From assembly GCA_028277725.1 (NCBI GenBank), contig JANQFX010000078.1, positions 1 through 64,000 of the forward strand: a stretch of DNA of 64,000 nucleotides, read 5' to 3'. Shown here piece by piece: positions 9,148-18,743 of the stretch. The position numbers and the translations under genes were made by a program. The DNA is from Thiohalocapsa sp. (lineage in GTDB: Bacteria > Pseudomonadota > Gammaproteobacteria > Chromatiales > Chromatiaceae). Every line of letters starts with the position of its first letter. The stretch's first letter is position 1. The notes beneath the pieces were generated by a model. It was not told where the DNA came from, searched no databases, and saw only the letters and a program-made list of their open reading frames with translations.

Positions 9148-9674
9148 CAAATCGTCCGCAGTGCGTCGACGTCTCTCGGCTCCCCGGAGGCGCGAAGGAA
9201 GAAACCGGACAGGAACAGGACTCCTCGCCGGCTGACGTATGCTAGAAACCCTAGTCGATTGCGGGCTTCTCTGTCGACCACGCGACGCGCCAAGGCCGTC
9301 GCCGGCAGCCGCAGAGGCAAGGAGCGGTCGGAGGTTCGACCTGTCCTACCGCGCCGCCATGGGCGACACTTGCGGGGTCGAGCCGACGCGGCTGGAACTG
9401 GCACTCGGTGCCTCTAGGATACGGGCAAGCACCCCCGAACCGCCGCTCATCGAAGCGGGCGACCTGGTCGTGGCTGACGGATGACCTGAGGCCGAGAGTG
9501 CTTGCGGGCAACGCGCTGTGTTCAATCAGAGCCTATGCCGATCGCTGTCGGCAAAGTCAACGGCCTGTGTAGACCGCCAGGAGCGTGTCACCCTGAACGC
9601 TCAGCGCGGCTTGCGTGTACGATCCGCGCTGTGGCGTCGAGCGCACGGAAACCCGAGTGTCAGGCGCACGCGAG
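9148..9674. other. No gene recognised
   Basis: Gap between the truncated sensor gene and the cytochrome gene. Short frames on both strands are Arg/Pro-rich and look non-coding. No RNA gene or strong repeat noted. Confidence 0.5.
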
Positions 9675-10949
9675 CTATCGGTCTACGCGCGAGGCGGCGT
9701 CCGTCGTCGGCCCCAATCCGCCTTCACGAAGCCTGCAGCGCGCCTGCTGGCCGCTCCACACGCCGCAGTCGCCCTCGAACAGCACATAGGCGCTGGTCCC
9801 ACTGTCGGCCTGCGCCTGACGCAGCTGTCGGCGCTGGTGATGCGCGTCTTCGGGCAGTTCGGCGAGCAGGGCTGGGTAGGCCACCGCGTGATAGTAGGCG
9901 TCGGGCTCCACCAGGATACGGGCAGTGCCCGTCTCGGCGGGCGTCAACCGGAGGTCAAGCGTCACCGATTGGTCCGGAAATAGGCGTGTGTCGGACTGCT
10001 GGACCAGCCCTTGATCCGGGTCCAGCGCGAGGGTCCGCTGAATGATGTGCTCGACCTGATGCATCGGATCCTGAACCGAGCGGACCTGTAAGCGGACGCG
10101 CGGCGTCGCGTAGGTGGGCACCGCGTGTCCGGCGCCGGTGTTGCTGACCCTGAGCCGGATGCCCTGTGCGGTGCGGGTCAGATCGATGCGCAGGGCCCGC
10201 CGGGTCGTCTCCGGATCGTGAATGCCGCGAAAGGTGTGGCTGCCGCCGGGCATATGGCAGTCCTGACAGCCGATGCCGGCGGCGGCATGCCGGGATGCGG
10301 CCCACTCGCGGTGCGTATCCTGCAGCGGTGTGCCCAGGAGTTCGCCGGTGCCTGGAGGGAACTGGTGACAGGGCGCGCAGAAGTCGCTCGCCTCGAACAA
10401 CGCCAGGCCGGTTACCGGGCCGTGCGGTGTCAGCGGCTTGTGCTCGGGGCCGTGACGACGATGGGCGCGCACGTGGCAACCGGCGCAATCGACGCCGCCG
10501 GGCTCCGGCGGCGCTCGGGGCAGCAACGAGAGCTCCGGGATGGCCGGCTCGGGCTGGGGGGCGTCAGGCTCGGTCAGGATGCGCGCCTGCTGCTCGGCAC
10601 GCGGTGCGTGGCAGGTCAAGCAATACTCGGCGTCATCGATGTCCATGTATGGCAACTGCCCGAGGAGCCCGGGGCCGACTGCACGGGCGTGCAGCGAGCT
10701 ACGCCATTCCCGGTACTGGCGCAGATGACAGAGGCCACAGGCACCGGGATTAAGCGACTTGGTGAGATCCACGGCCTCCGCCGGCGCGTCGCCCTGGGCT
10801 GGGATCGGCAATTCCCAATAGGCGTCGCCGTCCGCGGCAGCGCCCATACACCAAAGTGCCGCCAGCGGGCCTGCAAGGGCACGCGCAAGGCGGCGCGGGC
10901 CCGAACTCGGGCGAGCGCGCCGGCCGGCGAGCCAATGTCTCAAATACAC
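9675..10949 (-). CDS. Periplasmic five-haem cytochrome c
   Basis: Contains five CxxCH haem-attachment motifs in order (CGLCH, CLTCH, CAGCH, CAPCH, CQDCH) in the first ~240 residues, followed by a haem-free C-terminal beta-rich part of ~170 residues. The layout resembles cytochrome c-554-like multihaem proteins that pass electrons in the periplasm. The frame is open to 11267; I chose the GTG at 10949 because it gives a short basic start followed by the hydrophobic stretch LAGPLAALWCMGAAADG, a plausible signal peptide. No good ribosome site is visible, so the start is uncertain. It is divergent from two rhodaneses and a sulfur permease, suggesting a role in oxidation or reduction of sulfur compounds; this is inference. 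Confidence 0.8.
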   Translation of the reverse strand: MYLRHWLAGRRARPSSGPRRLARALAGPLAALWCMGAAADGDAYWELPIPAQGDAPAEAVDLTKSLNPGACGLCHLRQYREWRSSLHARAVGPGLLGQLPYMDIDDAEYCLTCHAPRAEQQARILTEPDAPQPEPAIPELSLLPRAPPEPGGVDCAGCHVRAHRRHGPEHKPLTPHGPVTGLALFEASDFCAPCHQFPPGTGELLGTPLQDTHREWAASRHAAAGIGCQDCHMPGGSHTFRGIHDPETTRRALRIDLTRTAQGIRLRVSNTGAGHAVPTYATPRVRLQVRSVQDPMHQVEHIIQRTLALDPDQGLVQQSDTRLFPDQSVTLDLRLTPAETGTARILVEPDAYYHAVAYPALLAELPEDAHHQRRQLRQAQADSGTSAYVLFEGDCGVWSGQQARCRLREGGLGPTTDAASRVDR

Positions 10950-11278
10950 AAAGAAAGCAGTGATTTGTGACTCCGGCTGGCCGGACCGTCGGTCCGCTTG
11001 TATTGGTTGACGCCACATCATGACGGGGCTAGTGTCGAGTCTCCGTGGTGTCTCTACGACCAGGCATTGCGGTTTCCAATAGGATCGCGATTGCTCCGTG
11101 ATGGCGTGCCAGCCCCGTCCGCCTTGCCTTGGATGGTCTGGCCCCATCAAAAACTGCAACGGGCGCGCGACCCAAAAGACGAAGAAACTGCGGCCGGCCC
11201 TGTGGCCCCGCGACAGCGGGAACAACCCCTGCGCCAGCAGCCGACCAGACAACCAAAGGCCCACCAACCGGAGGAATC
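10950..11278. promoter_or_regulatory. Divergent promoter region, cytochrome/rhodanese
   Basis: 329-base gap between the divergent cytochrome and rhodanese genes. It holds a perfect 7-base inverted repeat with a 1-base centre, CGGACCGtCGGTCCG, at 10982-10996, which could be a regulator site. A weak TTGACG at 11008 with TAGTGT 17 bases later is a possible rightward promoter. The cytochrome frame stays open through much of the gap, so a longer cytochrome cannot be excluded. Confidence 0.35.
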
Positions 11279-12349
11279 ATGAAACAGCTCTGCAACTGCG
11301 CCGTGCTGGCCTCGCTCGCGTTCGGCGCCTCCATCGTCGCCGCGGAAGAGCCGGCATTCGAGACCTATCCCAAGATCGTCGACTTCGCCTTCGTCGAGGA
11401 GCAGGCCGTTGTGCCGCGCCGGGATGATGTAACCATCGTAGACTCACGGCCCGAACGCAAATTCAACAAGGGCCATATCCCCGTCGCCGTGAATATCTCG
11501 GACACCCTGTTCGAGGACCAGAAGGACCGGCTGCCGGAGAACAAGGATGACCTGCTGGTCTTCTACTGCGGTGGCCTGAAATGCCCACTCAGCCACAAGT
11601 CCGCGTTCAAAGCGGAAGACCTGGGCTACACCAACATCCGAGTCTATGCCGCAGGTTACCCCGATTGGACGGCCAACGGCGGGCTCGCAGGGGTATCGCC
11701 CAAGTATGTCAAGAAGATGGTCGAGGGCGGCGACGGCGTATTGGTGGATGCGCGCCCCCCGCGCAAGTTCAATAAGGGCCACGTCACCGGCGCCGTGAGT
11801 GTGCCGACGACGCGCTTCGACGAGATGCACGATGCCCTGCCCGAGGATAAGGACACCGAGCTGGTGTTCTACTGCGGGGGCTACCGCTGCACCCTGAGCG
11901 TGAAGGGTGCGATGAAGGCCAAGGAACTCGGCTACACCAACGCCAAGGTGTTTCAAGCAGGCTATCCGGCCTGGGAGGACGCCTATGGGTCCGAAGAGCT
12001 CGCCATCAAGGAGGCCGGCGAAGAGGGACTGATCGCCATCGACTCCTTCATGAACATCCTCGAGAACCATCCGGATGAGGTCTATCTGGTGGACGTGCGC
12101 GATCAGGCGGAGGTCGACATGGATGGCACCTTCGCGTCTGCGCAGGTGATACCCATCGACACACTGCTGGAGCAGATTGCCGACATGCCCAGCGACAAGC
12201 CCACCGTGTTCTTCTGTTCCAACGGTGCCAGGGCGGGCGAGGCCTACGACTTCGTCAACATGAAGCGCAGTGACATGAAGGCCTACTTCCTGGAGGCCGA
12301 GGTTGCGTTCAAGAAACAGCCGCTGCCGGAAGTCAGCCTTCTGGATTAG
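11279..12349 (+). CDS. Periplasmic triple-domain rhodanese
   Basis: 356 residues with a signal peptide (cleavage near VAAEE, residue ~22) and three rhodanese domains in tandem, at about 30-135, 140-240 and 250-350. Active-site loops: YCGGLKC (Cys97, second Cys102), YCGGYRC (Cys199, Cys204) and FFCSNGARAG (Cys313). The first two domains are near copies of each other (both with RKFNKGH and DLGYTN/ELGYTN) and have a paired Cys in the loop, the third is diverged. Rhodaneses carry sulfane sulfur as a Cys persulfide. The ATG at 11279 has GGAGGAATC directly upstream. First gene of a probable sulfur operon with the next two genes. Confidence 0.9.
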   Translation: MKQLCNCAVLASLAFGASIVAAEEPAFETYPKIVDFAFVEEQAVVPRRDDVTIVDSRPERKFNKGHIPVAVNISDTLFEDQKDRLPENKDDLLVFYCGGLKCPLSHKSAFKAEDLGYTNIRVYAAGYPDWTANGGLAGVSPKYVKKMVEGGDGVLVDARPPRKFNKGHVTGAVSVPTTRFDEMHDALPEDKDTELVFYCGGYRCTLSVKGAMKAKELGYTNAKVFQAGYPAWEDAYGSEELAIKEAGEEGLIAIDSFMNILENHPDEVYLVDVRDQAEVDMDGTFASAQVIPIDTLLEQIADMPSDKPTVFFCSNGARAGEAYDFVNMKRSDMKAYFLEAEVAFKKQPLPEVSLLD

Positions 12350-12367
12350 TGCAGCGCCGAAGGAGTT

Positions 12368-12439
12368 CTGAGACCGTTCGTTGTCACCGTCGTTGTCGTC
12401 ATCGAGTCGACGCACGATAACGATCGCAACCGGTCTCAG
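12368..12439. repeat. Nested inverted repeat between rhodanese genes
   Basis: CTGAGACC at 12368-12375 pairs with GGTCTCAG at 12432-12439, enclosing a second stem in which CGTTGTCGT (12391) pairs with ACGATAACG with one wobble. It lies between two same-strand genes and may act as an attenuator or transcript-processing site. The 13-mer CGTTGTCGTCATC (12391-12403) recurs inside a hairpin between nifU and nifS at 25956, so it is probably a dispersed repeat of this genome. Confidence 0.55.
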
Positions 12440-12558
12440 GATTCTCTCGGCTCGGTATGCATCCCTGCGATCCGCTGGATTCGACACGGGCGCCGACCAC
12501 CGCCGGGCGCCCGCGTGCCTTGCTCTGTGTCCCATCTGCTGAACAGGAAGCCCCTGCG

Positions 12559-13596
12559 ATGATCAGTCTCCGCCTCACCAGTCGCCGTACAGACCGGACC
12601 TGCTTGCTTGCCCTATGCTCGTTCCTGATGGTCTCAAGCACCGGCGGCGTGCTTGCCGAGACATTGCCCGGCCCCTTGGTCGACCCTGCCTGGCTCGATG
12701 AGCATCGGGACCAAGTCACCCTGCTCGATGTGCGGGCAGACGTGAACAGCTTCAGCAAACGCTCCAAGGGCGGCTCCGCGGTCAACCCATGCGGTGCCGG
12801 CGTCAAGGGCAAGGAGGCCGAGCCTGTCTCCGGCCATATCGACGGCGCGACCCTCGTGCGCTGGAGTCTGCTCACAGCACCCCGCGAGATCGATGGCGTG
12901 AAGACGGACGGTTGGCTGCCACCGCCGGAGGACTTCGAGCGCCTGATGCAGAAGTCCGGCGTCAACCAGGGCGCGCCCCTGGTAATCACCTACAAGGGCG
13001 AGCGGGCCGTGGAGGCGGCCATGGCGGCCCGGCTCTACTACACACTGAAGTACTTCGGCCACGACGACCTGGCCATCCTCAACGGCGGTACCGCGGGCTG
13101 GATCCAGTCCGGCCGGGACGTCGAGTACGGCCGTTCTTCGTCCCAGCGCGGGGACTTCGAGGCCGGCCCAGGGCGCCTGGAACTGCTCGCGAGCGCTGAG
13201 GAAGTGCGTGTGATGGGCGCGGACGGGGAGACGCAGCTGGTGGACGTTCGCGGGCCGGCGGGCTACCTCGGCGTCGCCGCCAAGCTGCCTGGTGTGGACC
13301 CGCGCTGGTCCGGCCATATCCCGGGCGCCAAGAACCTCCCCATGACCCTGCTCGGCAACGACGTCGGCCCGGTGGCGAGCGTGTTCGACACCGACACGTT
13401 GCGCAAGACCCATGCGCTGATGGGGGTGGATGCCGATGCACCGGCGACGGTCTATTGCAACACCGGCGTCATGGCGAGCCTCGGCTGGTATGCGATGAGC
13501 GAACTGCTTGGAAACCCGGACGTGCGGCTGTACGACGGCTCGATGCAGGACTGGGCCTCGCGCAAGCTGCCTATCGACGCCATGCAGTCGCCTTAG
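12559..13596 (+). CDS. Periplasmic two-domain rhodanese (sulfurtransferase)
   Basis: 345 residues with a signal peptide (LALCSFLMVSSTGGVLA). The N-terminal rhodanese domain (about 38-190) lacks a Cys where the active site should be (VITYKGERAVEA), as in the inactive first domain of TST/SseA-type enzymes. The C-terminal domain (about 205-340) has Cys300 in VYCNTGVMASLGWY. A large insert before SGHIDGA in domain 1 (NPCGAGVKGKEAEP) is unusual. The ATG at 12559 gives the signal peptide; the frame is open further up. It is followed 17 bases later by the sulfur permease, so the two are surely cotranscribed. Likely carries or delivers sulfane sulfur in the periplasm. Confidence 0.88.
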   Translation: MISLRLTSRRTDRTCLLALCSFLMVSSTGGVLAETLPGPLVDPAWLDEHRDQVTLLDVRADVNSFSKRSKGGSAVNPCGAGVKGKEAEPVSGHIDGATLVRWSLLTAPREIDGVKTDGWLPPPEDFERLMQKSGVNQGAPLVITYKGERAVEAAMAARLYYTLKYFGHDDLAILNGGTAGWIQSGRDVEYGRSSSQRGDFEAGPGRLELLASAEEVRVMGADGETQLVDVRGPAGYLGVAAKLPGVDPRWSGHIPGAKNLPMTLLGNDVGPVASVFDTDTLRKTHALMGVDADAPATVYCNTGVMASLGWYAMSELLGNPDVRLYDGSMQDWASRKLPIDAMQSP

Positions 13597-13613
13597 GGTT
13601 GGGGAGGTCGAGC

Positions 13614-15035
13614 ATGAAGGTTCTGAACTCGCCGTTGTTGACCCGTCAGTGGCCGTTCTGGCTCGGCGGGTTGTTCGTCGGCCTCGCCGAGATCGTGTTC
13701 TACATCGGCACCGACTTCGAGATGTTCATCGTCGTCACCACCGGCTTTGCGCAGATGTTCGCCGTCACCGAGGAGCACCTGCTGGGCATCGACTGGGTGG
13801 GGCGGGTCTATGAGCCCGGCATCCATTGGGCGATCATCGGCGCCGTGCTCGGGGCCGCGCTGGTCGGCGCTGCGGAGCGCGAGACCCGTTCCTGGGTGCA
13901 CTACGAATGGCGCATGTTGCTGTTGTCGTTCTTAGGCGGCCTCTTGTTCTCGTTCGGCACACGCATCGCCGGCGGCTGCACCACGCACCACTTCCTGGGC
14001 GGCATTCCAGCCATGAGCATCGCCAGCTGGGTCGTACTGCTGGCAGGCATCCCGTTCGCATTCGCCGCGTTCATGTTTGCCATGCAACTCAAGCTCGGCG
14101 GCTATTTCCGCCACCAGGACACGCTGGCCGTGGCCAAGGCCCATTGCACCGACGGCGCCAACCCGAACCCCGGCTACGACCCCAACTACCGGCCCTGGCG
14201 CGATCCGCTGCGGCTGCTGCTGATGCTGTTCCTGATCGTCTTCTTCGCGGTACCTCTGTACTTCGCGATCTTCACCTACCAGATCGACGGCAGCCTGGGC
14301 GACCTGGGTTGGAACATCGCCTGGCTCATGCTCTCCGGACTGCTGCTCGGCTTCGGCATCGGCAAGTGCGGGTTCGGCACCGAGTGCTCAGTGATGGCAC
14401 CGGAGTCGGTGTTCTCGAAGGCGTCCTTCTACACCAAGCGCGGTGTGCCTTACTCGACCTTCATGATGTTCCGCAGCCTGCTGCCGCTGCAGGGCTTCAT
14501 GGTCGCCATCGTCGTCTTCAACCTGTTTCTGATGTATGCCTGGACCACCGGCATCGGCGTCATGCCCAACGCGGTGGGCGAGGCAGGTGATGCAGGGCTG
14601 TATTGGGGACACATCCTCGGTGGGCCGCTGCTGGCCATCGGCGCCGTGTTCATGATCGGCTGCGAGGTGCGAACCTATGCGCGCCTGGGTCTCGGCTATG
14701 CCACCGCACTCGCCGCGCTGCCGGGGTTCTATATCGGCTACCTGCCCTACACCCTGTTCAAGGATGAGGTGGACAGCGCCGTGTTCGGCGAGCCGCTGAC
14801 GGACTTCATCACCATCCCCGAGTATCTCGCCTTCAACGTCGGCGGCGATGAGGTCGCCTGGGCCTGGGGCTACAGCGCGGTGATGATCCTGTTGATGCTG
14901 TACGCCTTCGGCATGGGTTGGCGCTTCCTGCGGGTGCCGCTGCGCCGACTGCTCGGCAGCAACACCGACCAGCTCGTGTTCCCGAAGCCGGGCGAGGTCA
15001 ATGCGCCGGAGATCGAGCCCGCGCGGGCGAGTTGA
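13614..15035 (+). CDS. YeeE/YedE (TsuA-like) sulfur-compound permease
   Basis: 473-residue inner-membrane protein with about ten to twelve helices and the YeeE/YedE signatures: FGTRIAGGCTTHHFLGG, GFGIGKCGFGTECSV and FMIGCEVRTYARLGLGY. In the thiosulfate channel TsuA, Cys residues at equivalent sites relay the ion, so the Cys in these three motifs fits transport of thiosulfate or another sulfur species. A loop of ~60 residues after the first half links the two repeats. The ATG at 13614 follows GGGGAGGTCGAGC, a good ribosome site. Coupling to two periplasmic rhodaneses suggests that rhodanese-bound sulfur is delivered to or received from this permease. Confidence 0.88.
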   Translation: MKVLNSPLLTRQWPFWLGGLFVGLAEIVFYIGTDFEMFIVVTTGFAQMFAVTEEHLLGIDWVGRVYEPGIHWAIIGAVLGAALVGAAERETRSWVHYEWRMLLLSFLGGLLFSFGTRIAGGCTTHHFLGGIPAMSIASWVVLLAGIPFAFAAFMFAMQLKLGGYFRHQDTLAVAKAHCTDGANPNPGYDPNYRPWRDPLRLLLMLFLIVFFAVPLYFAIFTYQIDGSLGDLGWNIAWLMLSGLLLGFGIGKCGFGTECSVMAPESVFSKASFYTKRGVPYSTFMMFRSLLPLQGFMVAIVVFNLFLMYAWTTGIGVMPNAVGEAGDAGLYWGHILGGPLLAIGAVFMIGCEVRTYARLGLGYATALAALPGFYIGYLPYTLFKDEVDSAVFGEPLTDFITIPEYLAFNVGGDEVAWAWGYSAVMILLMLYAFGMGWRFLRVPLRRLLGSNTDQLVFPKPGEVNAPEIEPARAS

Positions 15036-15451
15036 TGGCCAGGACCAGGTGGTGCGGTTGTCCTGGCATTGATGTCTGCAGTCTCTTCGCGGCGCGGCTG
15101 CCGTCACGAGTGTCGGGTCTACCCCGACATGGACGACAATCAGAGCTCGCGGCCGGCTGCGCGTCAAGGATGACCTACCGCGTCCACACCAGGTGCGGCC
15201 GAGTGGAGACCGACCGCATCCTGACCGAAGCGGATGCCCCCCGGTCGCCGGGCTCGGTCTGCGTCGCGACGATCATGTTCCACAAGGGAAGCGCGCTGTT
15301 TCGACAACGGCGCGGTTTCCGCTTCGCCCCGTTGCTCAAGCGCCTACGTGCTAGAGAAACGGCGGGGCCCCCGGACCCGCGCGGGCATGTCGGGTTTTCG
15401 GAGACGCCCTTGGGTTGGTAATGATGCGATTAGGTGAGCCGCAGACCGCCA
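15036..15451. other. No gene recognised
   Basis: Gap between the convergent permease and SLC13 genes. A plus-strand frame at about 15168-15421 is open but has no recognisable domain. No obvious terminator hairpin with a T run was seen. Confidence 0.45.
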
Positions 15452-17298
15452 TCAGCCGGCGGCCGTCGGATACAGCGGCAGCAGCCAGGGCACCATGGCG
15501 ACGCTGATGGCCCCGACGATCAGGGTCAGCGGCAGCCCGATGCGGATGAAGTCCATCAGCCGATAGTTGCCCGCCGTGGTCACCAGGGTATTCACCGGCG
15601 AGACCGGGGTCATGAAGGCGCTGGAGGCCCCCAGTGCGATGATCATCGCGAAGGGATAGGGCGACGCCGCCAGTTCCTCCGCGATCGCCAAGGCCAGCGG
15701 GATCAGCAGGACCGCGTTGGCGGTGTTGACGATGAACATGCCGAGCAGGACCGTGATGGCGAACAGCACGCCCAGGATCAGGTGCTCGCTACTATTGCCG
15801 AGCATGCCGACCAGCAAGTCCGCCGCCATATCCACCCCGCCGGTGCGATCCAGCGCGAGTGCAAAGGGCATCATGCCGACGATCATGATCAGGCTCTTCA
15901 TCTGGATCGACCGATAGGCGCCGTCGAGGTCGATGCAGCGAAACAGCCCCATCATCAGGCAGCCGATCAGCGCGGCCTGCACATTGGGCACGACGCCGGT
16001 GGCCATCAGCACCACGACCACCAGCAGCGTCAGCAACGCATAGGGCGCTCGCTTGGCCGCCGGCAGATACTCGTCGAACTCCTTCGGCAGGTTCAACAGC
16101 ACCAGATCCTTGCCGCCCTTCTGCAGCCGGCGGATGGCGCGCCAGGGGCCGGCCAAGAGCAGCGTATCCCCGGGCTTGAGCCTTTTCTCCCGCAGGTGGT
16201 GCGGCTCCAGTGCACCGCGGCGCCGACGCATGCCCACCAAGGTCAACTCCGACAGCGACATGGCCTCCGCCTCGGCGCCCGTCTTGCCGACGAAGGCGGA
16301 CTGATAGGGCAGCATGACCTCCACCAGGCCGACATCCTGGGGCCGATCGGTGTAGTAGGAGCCCGTGCGCGGCAGCAGGGTCGCACCATAGGCAGTGCAG
16401 AGTTCGTCCACGTCGGCGGTGTCGTCGTCCATATCGATCAGCAGCGTGTCGCCCGCCTCCAACGTGCTGTCGTCGTTGCGCGGCAACAGGCGGCGAGCGC
16501 GGCCGCTGCCGCGCTCGATGACGATGATGCGGGCGCCGATCTTCTCCGTCAGGCCCAGGTCGCCCAGGCGCCGGCCGAGCAGCGGCGATCCAGGCAGCAT
16601 CCGTACCCGGTACTCCCGATTGCCCAGTGCATAGTGCTCGACCAGATTGCGCAGATCCGGACGCAGGGACTCGGCGCCGGCGTCCGGCACCCTGCGCACC
16701 AGCCAGCGGCGCGCGAGCAGCATGTACAGAACGCCCGCCAGCAGGATCGGCACGCCGAATGGGGTGAAGCTGAAGAAGCTGAAGCCGTCCGCACCGCCCC
16801 GGACCACCTCGTAGTTGATGACCAGGTTGGGCGAGGTCGCCACCAGGGTCATCATGCCGCTGATCAAAGCGGCATAGGCCATGGGCATCATCAACTCGGC
16901 GGGGGCGATGCCGCTGCGCGAGGCCATGCGCAGGACGATGGGCACGAAGATGGCCACGACGCCGGTGGAACTATTAAGGCACCCAGAAACCCCACCGCCA
17001 ACATCAACAGGACCAGCAGGCGCAAGGCGCTGTCGCCGCCGTAGCCCACGAGCCGATCGCCGATGCTCCGGGCGACGCCCGTTCTGGCCAGGGCCTCGCC
17101 GATGACGAACATGGCGCCGATGAGCACGATGTTCGGATTGCTGAAGCCGGCCAGCGCCTCATTCATGGTCAAGACGCCGGTGAAAGGCAACAGCACCAGC
17201 ATGATAAGCGCCACCGCATCGACACGCGGTTTGTTGATGGCGAACATCACGATGGCCGCGGCCAGCAGCAGCAATACCAGCAACAGATCGGTGGTCAT
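15452..17298 (-). pseudogene. SLC13-family permease with TrkA-C domains, frameshifted
   Basis: Anion/sodium-type symporter of the SLC13/DASS family with two central TrkA-C (RCK_C) domains (around RVRMLPGSPLLGRRL and MLPYQSAFVGKT) between two membrane halves; relatives carry sulfate or dicarboxylates. The start ATG at 17298 has a GAGGAAG site. The frame breaks at about 16974: before it one reads LMLAVGFLGA, after it in another frame NSSTGVVAIFVPIVLRMA. One missing base in the stretch read as GCCTTAAT restores GA-x-NSSTGVVAIF, the conserved helical break of this family. Otherwise full length (~615 residues). A base-calling error or a recent mutation would look the same. Convergent with the sulfur operon, so sulfate export or uptake is a guess. 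Confidence 0.85.
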
Positions 17299-17680
17299 GG
17301 TCGTCTTCCTCAGTCGTCGCGCCGCCCTGCGCCGGAAGGCTTGTTTTTCTCCTGGATCGAGCAGTTGACCGCACCGACTCCTATGCAAGGCGCCGACGTG
17401 CGCAGCGCCGAGCTGAACAGACTCCCCGGCGCCTGTTCGGGTCGACTCCGGACCCGGAGACGCCCGGCCATGGCCGCGAGGATCTGCGCTCGGCTGGCCA
17501 GGCCCGGGCCGGGTCTGCGCCCGTCCGCAATGACCCGATCCGCCGATGCCGGCTGAACTGGTGTCTCGAGTCGGTCGCCGTCGCACGCGGCCATGGATTC
17601 GCGTCCCGTTTCCATGTCACGCGATCGACACCCGTCGGCCACGAGCCGGCCCGAGCCATTTTCAAGGAGTTCGGGAGGCA
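17299..17680. other. No gene recognised
   Basis: Gap upstream of the SLC13 gene and downstream of the M48 protease gene, both minus strand. Open frames look non-coding. The SLC13 promoter should lie here but no clear motif was found. Confidence 0.45.
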
Positions 17681-18502
17681 TCAGGGGAGCGTGCAATTCG
17701 GCGCGCGACCTGCGGCAACAGCTCGGCGATACGCCGCCTCGGCTGCCTGCATGCCCTCGGCCAATTCCTCCAAGCGATTGTCGTAGGAGGGATGGGTGGA
17801 CAGGAACGCAGGCGGCTGTCCACCACCGACCTCGATCATGTTCCGCCACAACCTGATGCTCGCTCGCGGATCGAAGCCGGCCTTCGCCATCAGATCGCGG
17901 CCGATCCGGTCCGCCTCACGCTCATGGATACGGCTGTAGGGCAACAGCAGGCCGTACTCGGCACCGATTCCGAGCGCCCTGCGCACGGCCTCCTGGTCGA
18001 GACTGCCGGAATCCTCGGCCAGTAGATCCGCCAGCATCAGCCCGCCCTGCACCGCAAGCTCCTGAGTCAGCCGCTCGTTGGCGTGATTGGCGATGACATG
18101 GCCGATCTCGTGGCCGATGACGGCCGCGAGCTGGTCCGGCGTCTGCGCCACGCGCAGCATGCCGGTATGCACGCCGATCTTGCCGCCGGGCAGCGCGAAG
18201 GCATTTGCGCTCGGCTGGTCGAAGACGGCGATGGACCAGCTGCCGTGCGGTTGCGGTAGGGCATCCACCAAGGCCTGTGCGATGCAGCCGACGTACTCGT
18301 GCAGACCGGCGTCATCGCTGAGCGGCAGCTTCTGCAGCAACTCTTCGAAGCTCTGCTCGCCGAGGGCGTTCATCTGCGACTCCGGAACCACCGTGAACTG
18401 CGTGCGACCGGTCGGCGATTGGTCGCATCCGGCGCAGAACAGGGCGGCTAGCAGCAGCGGGATGAGATAACGGGTTGGGTCTATGTCTCGTATCTGCGTC
18501 AT
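17681..18502 (-). CDS. M48-family metalloprotease lipoprotein
   Basis: 273 residues. The signal peptide ends in a lipobox (LLAALFCAGC), so the protein is membrane-anchored and probably periplasmic. The zinc site is complete: HEIGHVIANH with HExxH, and the third ligand Glu in READRIGRDLM about 60 residues later. This matches the LoiP/YcaL/BepA-like group of M48 peptidases that handle outer-membrane protein quality control, though without the C-terminal TPR of BepA. The lipoprotein start favours the ATG at 18502. Stands alone here. Confidence 0.9.
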   Translation of the reverse strand: MTQIRDIDPTRYLIPLLLAALFCAGCDQSPTGRTQFTVVPESQMNALGEQSFEELLQKLPLSDDAGLHEYVGCIAQALVDALPQPHGSWSIAVFDQPSANAFALPGGKIGVHTGMLRVAQTPDQLAAVIGHEIGHVIANHANERLTQELAVQGGLMLADLLAEDSGSLDQEAVRRALGIGAEYGLLLPYSRIHEREADRIGRDLMAKAGFDPRASIRLWRNMIEVGGGQPPAFLSTHPSYDNRLEELAEGMQAAEAAYRRAVAAGRAPNCTLP

Positions 18503-18743
18503 GGGGATTCGGAGACTCGGTGCTCGCGGCGATGCTCACGGGCTTTGGAACAAGGGGCTGCTTCGCCTGCGCGATTTCAAGGGACTCGGTGTTGGGGCTG
18601 CAACAAGCGGCAGCCAGCGCGCGCCGTCGTCAGCGCCGACCGGGCGTAGGGTGCGATGTGCGGTCGAAATCGGGATGGGCGAATGCACGACCAAGACCCG
18701 CAAGCCAACCCTCCGGTGGGTGACCGCGAGACCAACGCCCTAC

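Noticed and set aside
11444..12535. 363-residue open frame on the minus strand over the triple rhodanese
   Set aside because: Shadow of the rhodanese gene: high third-position GC keeps the antisense frame open, and its translation has no domain.
15434..17044. 536-residue plus-strand frame opposite the SLC13 gene, rich in Gln/His/Arg
   Set aside because: Low-complexity antisense shadow; the minus strand has clear membrane helices and TrkA-C domains.
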